Positions 12,856 through 15,091 of a DNA stretch of 15,091 bases are shown one piece after another. A program made the position numbers and the translations under genes. The stretch spans positions 1 to 15,091 of the forward strand of contig CAMLRA010000093.1 in the NCBI GenBank assembly GCA_946482325.1, read 5' to 3'. The stretch is from an uncultured Chromatiaceae bacterium. GTDB lineage: Bacteria; Pseudomonadota; Gammaproteobacteria; Enterobacterales; Alteromonadaceae. Position 1 is the stretch's first letter. Each line of letters opens with the position of its first letter. A model generated the notes under the pieces. That model searched no databases and was not told the DNA's origin. It was given only the letters and a program-made list of their open reading frames with translations.

Positions 12856-14505
12856 ATTTCCAGAGTGTTAGATTTTTGCCGCAAGCTCACCGGCAAAAAA
12901 GCCAAAGCCATTACCGAAGCGGTGGTGGAACAAACCGACATCCAGCAACCTGCTGAGGTTCAGGAACGTCGTCCACGTCGCACTAATGTTGAGTATCAGC
13001 GCAACGACAATGGCCGTCCGGGCCGGCCACCACGTGAACGTTTTGAGCGCCACAGAGACAATCCATATCAAGGGGACCGCCCGCGTCATGACTCACATCG
13101 CGACACACCCCGCCCGCGTCGCGACAGCGGCAATCTGGGCCCTAAACTAAACCCTGATCATCAGTCAGCGATTTTACCGGCGCTGCGCGTCATTCCACGC
13201 GACCAGCACAATATTTCGCGCAAAGACATCAGCCCGAATGCACTCAAAGTGCTGTACCGCTTAAACGACGCCGGTTTTGAAGCCTATCTGGTCGGCGGCT
13301 GTATCCGCGATTTGTTACTTGGCCTTACGCCAAAAGACTTTGACGTCGTCACCAACGCCACACCTGACGAAGTGCGGGCAGTGTTTAAAAACTGCCGGCT
13401 GATTGGGCGGCGTTTTCGCCTCGCGCATGTGGTGTTTGGCCGTGAGGTGATTGAAGTAGCAACCTTCCGCGGTCACCACAGTGGCGGCGAAGACGAAGAC
13501 AATATCCCGGCCGGTGTGCGCTCAGATCATGGCCAAATCCTGCGTGACAATGTCTACGGCACTATCGAAGAAGACGCCGAGCGCCGCGATTTCAGCATTA
13601 ATGCGCTCTATTACTCTGTGCGCGACTTCGCCATTTACGATTTCGCCAATGGTGTTGCAGCCATCCAGCAACGCAAGATTGAACTGATTGGTGACCCGGA
13701 AACCCGCTACCGCGAAGACCCGGTGCGGATTTTACGCGCCATCCGCTTTGCCACCAAACTGAATATGGAACTGGCGCCAGCCACGGCAGCGTTAATTCCA
13801 GAACTGGCAGTCCTGCTGAAAAACATCCCGGCGGCGCGTTTATTTGACGAATCGCTGAAGTTGCTGATGGCCGGCAAGGCGTTTGACAACTTTGTGATGA
13901 TGCGCGATCTGGGTATCCTGAAACAGCTATTGCCACAAGTGCATAAAGTGCTGAAACAAGACAGTGAAGGCAAAGTCTTTAACCTGATAACATACGCGCT
14001 GCAAGACACTGACGAGCGCGTGGCGCAGGATAAACCGGTCACCCCCGCTTTTATCTACGCGGCATTGTTGTGGTATCCGGTGGAACTGCGGATGCAAACG
14101 CTGCTGATTGAAAGTGGCCTTAATGATATTGATGCGCTGAATATCGCGATGACCGAAGTGCTGGACGACCTGGTTCGCACTATCGGTATTCCAAAACGAT
14201 TTACGCTGGTCGTGCGCGATTTATGGTCGCTACAAAGCAGGTTGGGGAAAAGAGCCGGCCGGCGCGCATTTAAACTGATGGAGCTGCCGAAATTCCGCGG
14301 TGCCTTTGATTTTATGCAATTACGCGCCAAAGCCGAAGGCGGCCAGCTCGCCGGGCTGGCGTTGTGGTGGCAGCAGTTTGTCAACGCCGATGACGCCGAA
14401 CGTGAAGAGCTGGTGCTGGATTTAGGCAAAGAAGGCATTGAACCACGCAAACCGCGGCGTAAACGCAAGCCAGTGCGGCGCAAACCGGCGGCTGATCAGG
14501 CATGA
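12853..14505 (+). CDS. pcnB: Poly(A) polymerase I, AUU-initiated
   Basis: The enzyme adds poly(A) tails to RNA 3' ends and thereby promotes decay; in E. coli it also controls the copy number of ColE1-type plasmids through the antisense RNA. From the ATT start it has 550 residues, about 85 more than E. coli PAP I. Seen: nucleotidyltransferase motif LVGGCIRDLLLG (146-157) with catalytic DFD (Asp162, Asp164), the RRFRLAHVVFG and EVATFRGHH strands, RRDFSINALYY, and the RYREDPVRILRAIRFA helix motif. The C-terminus is strongly basic (RKPRRKRKPVRR), as in E. coli. Residues 38-100 form an Arg-, Pro- and Asp/Asn-rich, low-complexity stretch absent from E. coli and probably disordered. The N-terminus IISRVLDFCRKL lines up with E. 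coli MFTRVANFCRKV, supporting the ATT start. Upstream in-frame TTG (12754) and ATG (12802) add residues without family support. The stop overlaps folK (ATGA). Confidence 0.95.
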   Translation: MISRVLDFCRKLTGKKAKAITEAVVEQTDIQQPAEVQERRPRRTNVEYQRNDNGRPGRPPRERFERHRDNPYQGDRPRHDSHRDTPRPRRDSGNLGPKLNPDHQSAILPALRVIPRDQHNISRKDISPNALKVLYRLNDAGFEAYLVGGCIRDLLLGLTPKDFDVVTNATPDEVRAVFKNCRLIGRRFRLAHVVFGREVIEVATFRGHHSGGEDEDNIPAGVRSDHGQILRDNVYGTIEEDAERRDFSINALYYSVRDFAIYDFANGVAAIQQRKIELIGDPETRYREDPVRILRAIRFATKLNMELAPATAALIPELAVLLKNIPAARLFDESLKLLMAGKAFDNFVMMRDLGILKQLLPQVHKVLKQDSEGKVFNLITYALQDTDERVAQDKPVTPAFIYAALLWYPVELRMQTLLIESGLNDIDALNIAMTEVLDDLVRTIGIPKRFTLVVRDLWSLQSRLGKRAGRRAFKLMELPKFRGAFDFMQLRAKAEGGQLAGLALWWQQFVNADDAEREELVLDLGKEGIEPRKPRRKRKPVRRKPAADQA

Positions 14506-14996
14506 TCCGGGTGTATCTCGGCCTCGGTGCCAACCTCGACGCGCCGCTTTTGCAGCTGCAGCAGGCAGTCAACGCTTTGATGCAGTTACCACAGAGCAGT
14601 CTGGCAGCAGTCAGCAGTTTCTACGGCTCCAAACCGATGGGGCCGCAAGATCAGCCGGATTATGTCAACGCAGTTGCCGCGTTGGATACCCGGTTGGCTC
14701 CGGAACTGTTACTGGACGAATTACAGCGCATTGAGCTGGAACAGGGCCGGCAACGTAAAGATGAACGTTGGGGCCCGCGCACGCTGGACCTGGATATCCT
14801 GCTGTATGGTGAGGAAATTCTCACCACGCCACGGCTGACAGTGCCACACTATGGCCTGCATCAGCGTGAGTTTGTGGTCTACCCTTTGCTTGAGCTGGCG
14901 CCGGCACTGATGATCCCAGGCCTTGGTGCGCTGGCAGATATTGCGTTACAGGTGCCGCGCAACGATCTGACGATCCTGGCGGCGCCGCAAGTCTGA
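14502..14996 (+). CDS. folK: 2-amino-4-hydroxy-6-hydroxymethyldihydropteridine pyrophosphokinase (HPPK)
   Basis: FolK transfers pyrophosphate from ATP to 6-hydroxymethyl-7,8-dihydropterin, the step before dihydropteroate synthase in folate synthesis. At 164 residues it has the usual length (E. coli 159). It opens with YLGLGANL (5-12), and the HPPK signature RWGPRTLDLDILLYG lies at 89-103 with magnesium ligands Asp96 and Asp98 (E. coli Asp95 and Asp97). PHYGLHQREFVVYPLLELAP (115-134) is also typical of the family. The ATG overlaps the pcnB stop by four bases, so translation is probably coupled to pcnB, itself weakly initiated. The pcnB-folK pairing is conserved in gammaproteobacteria. Confidence 0.97.
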   Translation: MIRVYLGLGANLDAPLLQLQQAVNALMQLPQSSLAAVSSFYGSKPMGPQDQPDYVNAVAALDTRLAPELLLDELQRIELEQGRQRKDERWGPRTLDLDILLYGEEILTTPRLTVPHYGLHQREFVVYPLLELAPALMIPGLGALADIALQVPRNDLTILAAPQV

Positions 14997-15091
14997 GATC
15001 TGGCGCTTTCGCGCCATCTGATGCTTGCAGCACCGGGCTTAATATGCCATCTTGCGCGCGGATTTTTTAATGGTCGGATGAGAGCATCATG
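14997..15091. other. Non-coding end of window: short hairpin and a possible start codon of the next gene
   Basis: TGGCGC (15001-15006) pairs with GCGCCA (15011-15016) across a TTTC loop, five bases after the folK stop. No T-run follows, so it is not a standard terminator; it may protect the mRNA end. A run of six T at 15063-15068 has no adequate stem before it. The last three bases are ATG (15089-15091), with a weak GAGAG about 5 bases before it. In E. coli panB follows folK, but nothing here can confirm that. Confidence 0.4.

Noticed and set aside
14055..14483. 142-codon open frame on the - strand inside pcnB
   Set aside because: It lies fully antisense to well-conserved PcnB sequence, is rich in Ser and Arg as expected of a shadow frame in GC-rich DNA, and resembles no family.
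15001..15016. Hairpin after folK as an intrinsic terminator
   Set aside because: The 6-base stem is not followed by a T-run, so termination is not supported.
1..15091. Mobile elements, CRISPR arrays, tRNA or rRNA genes
   Set aside because: I saw no transposase or integrase frame, no regularly spaced repeats and no tRNA-like or rRNA segment on either strand; short gaps between the genes leave little room for them.

Overview
The window looks like chromosome from a gammaproteobacterium. The dksA-gluQ-pcnB-folK block on the + strand, with hrpB-mrcB on the - strand beside it, matches the arrangement known from Escherichia coli. The proteins resemble their E. coli counterparts closely, but the membrane-bound winged-helix/beta-propeller regulators and the missing sfsA-thpR pair point away from Enterobacterales. 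An Alteromonadales or Rheinheimera/Alishewanella-like host is my guess from recall and is not proven. Most of the window is housekeeping DNA; the accessory-looking part is roughly 1-4060.

Layout. On the - strand, read from right to left: a TSUP (TauE/SafE) membrane transporter (11044-10244), peptidase B (10154-8856), the helicase HrpB (8792-6318), penicillin-binding protein 1B (6321-4084, overlapping hrpB by ATGA), a ToxR/CadC-like membrane regulator (4059-1894), a small predicted secreted protein with two cysteines in its mature part (1802-1578), and a second regulator of the same architecture (1487 to beyond the left edge). On the + strand: dksA (11288), gluQ (overlapping dksA by one base), pcnB and folK (overlapping pcnB by ATGA). 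The last 95 bases are non-coding and end in an ATG that could start the next gene; panB sits there in E. coli.

How the genes work together. The + strand block joins the stringent-response cofactor DksA, a tRNA(Asp)-modifying enzyme, poly(A) polymerase I and a folate biosynthesis enzyme, a known conserved grouping. HrpB and PBP1b are translationally linked. The two membrane regulators each join a cytoplasmic DNA-binding domain to a periplasmic TolB/PD40-like propeller and flank a small predicted secreted protein, so the three may form a local sensory unit; this is inference from position.

Most notable observations: (1) pcnB almost certainly starts at an AUU codon at 12853, with a well-placed Shine-Dalgarno sequence and an N-terminus that aligns with the AUU-initiated E. 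coli protein; (2) PcnB carries a long Arg-rich insertion near its N-terminus; (3) the regulator at 1894-4059 shows a sharp drop in GC content just after its membrane segment, as if its sensor domain had a different origin; (4) the two paralogous regulators flank an uncharacterised small predicted secreted protein. I saw no tRNA, rRNA, CRISPR array, insertion sequence or prophage.
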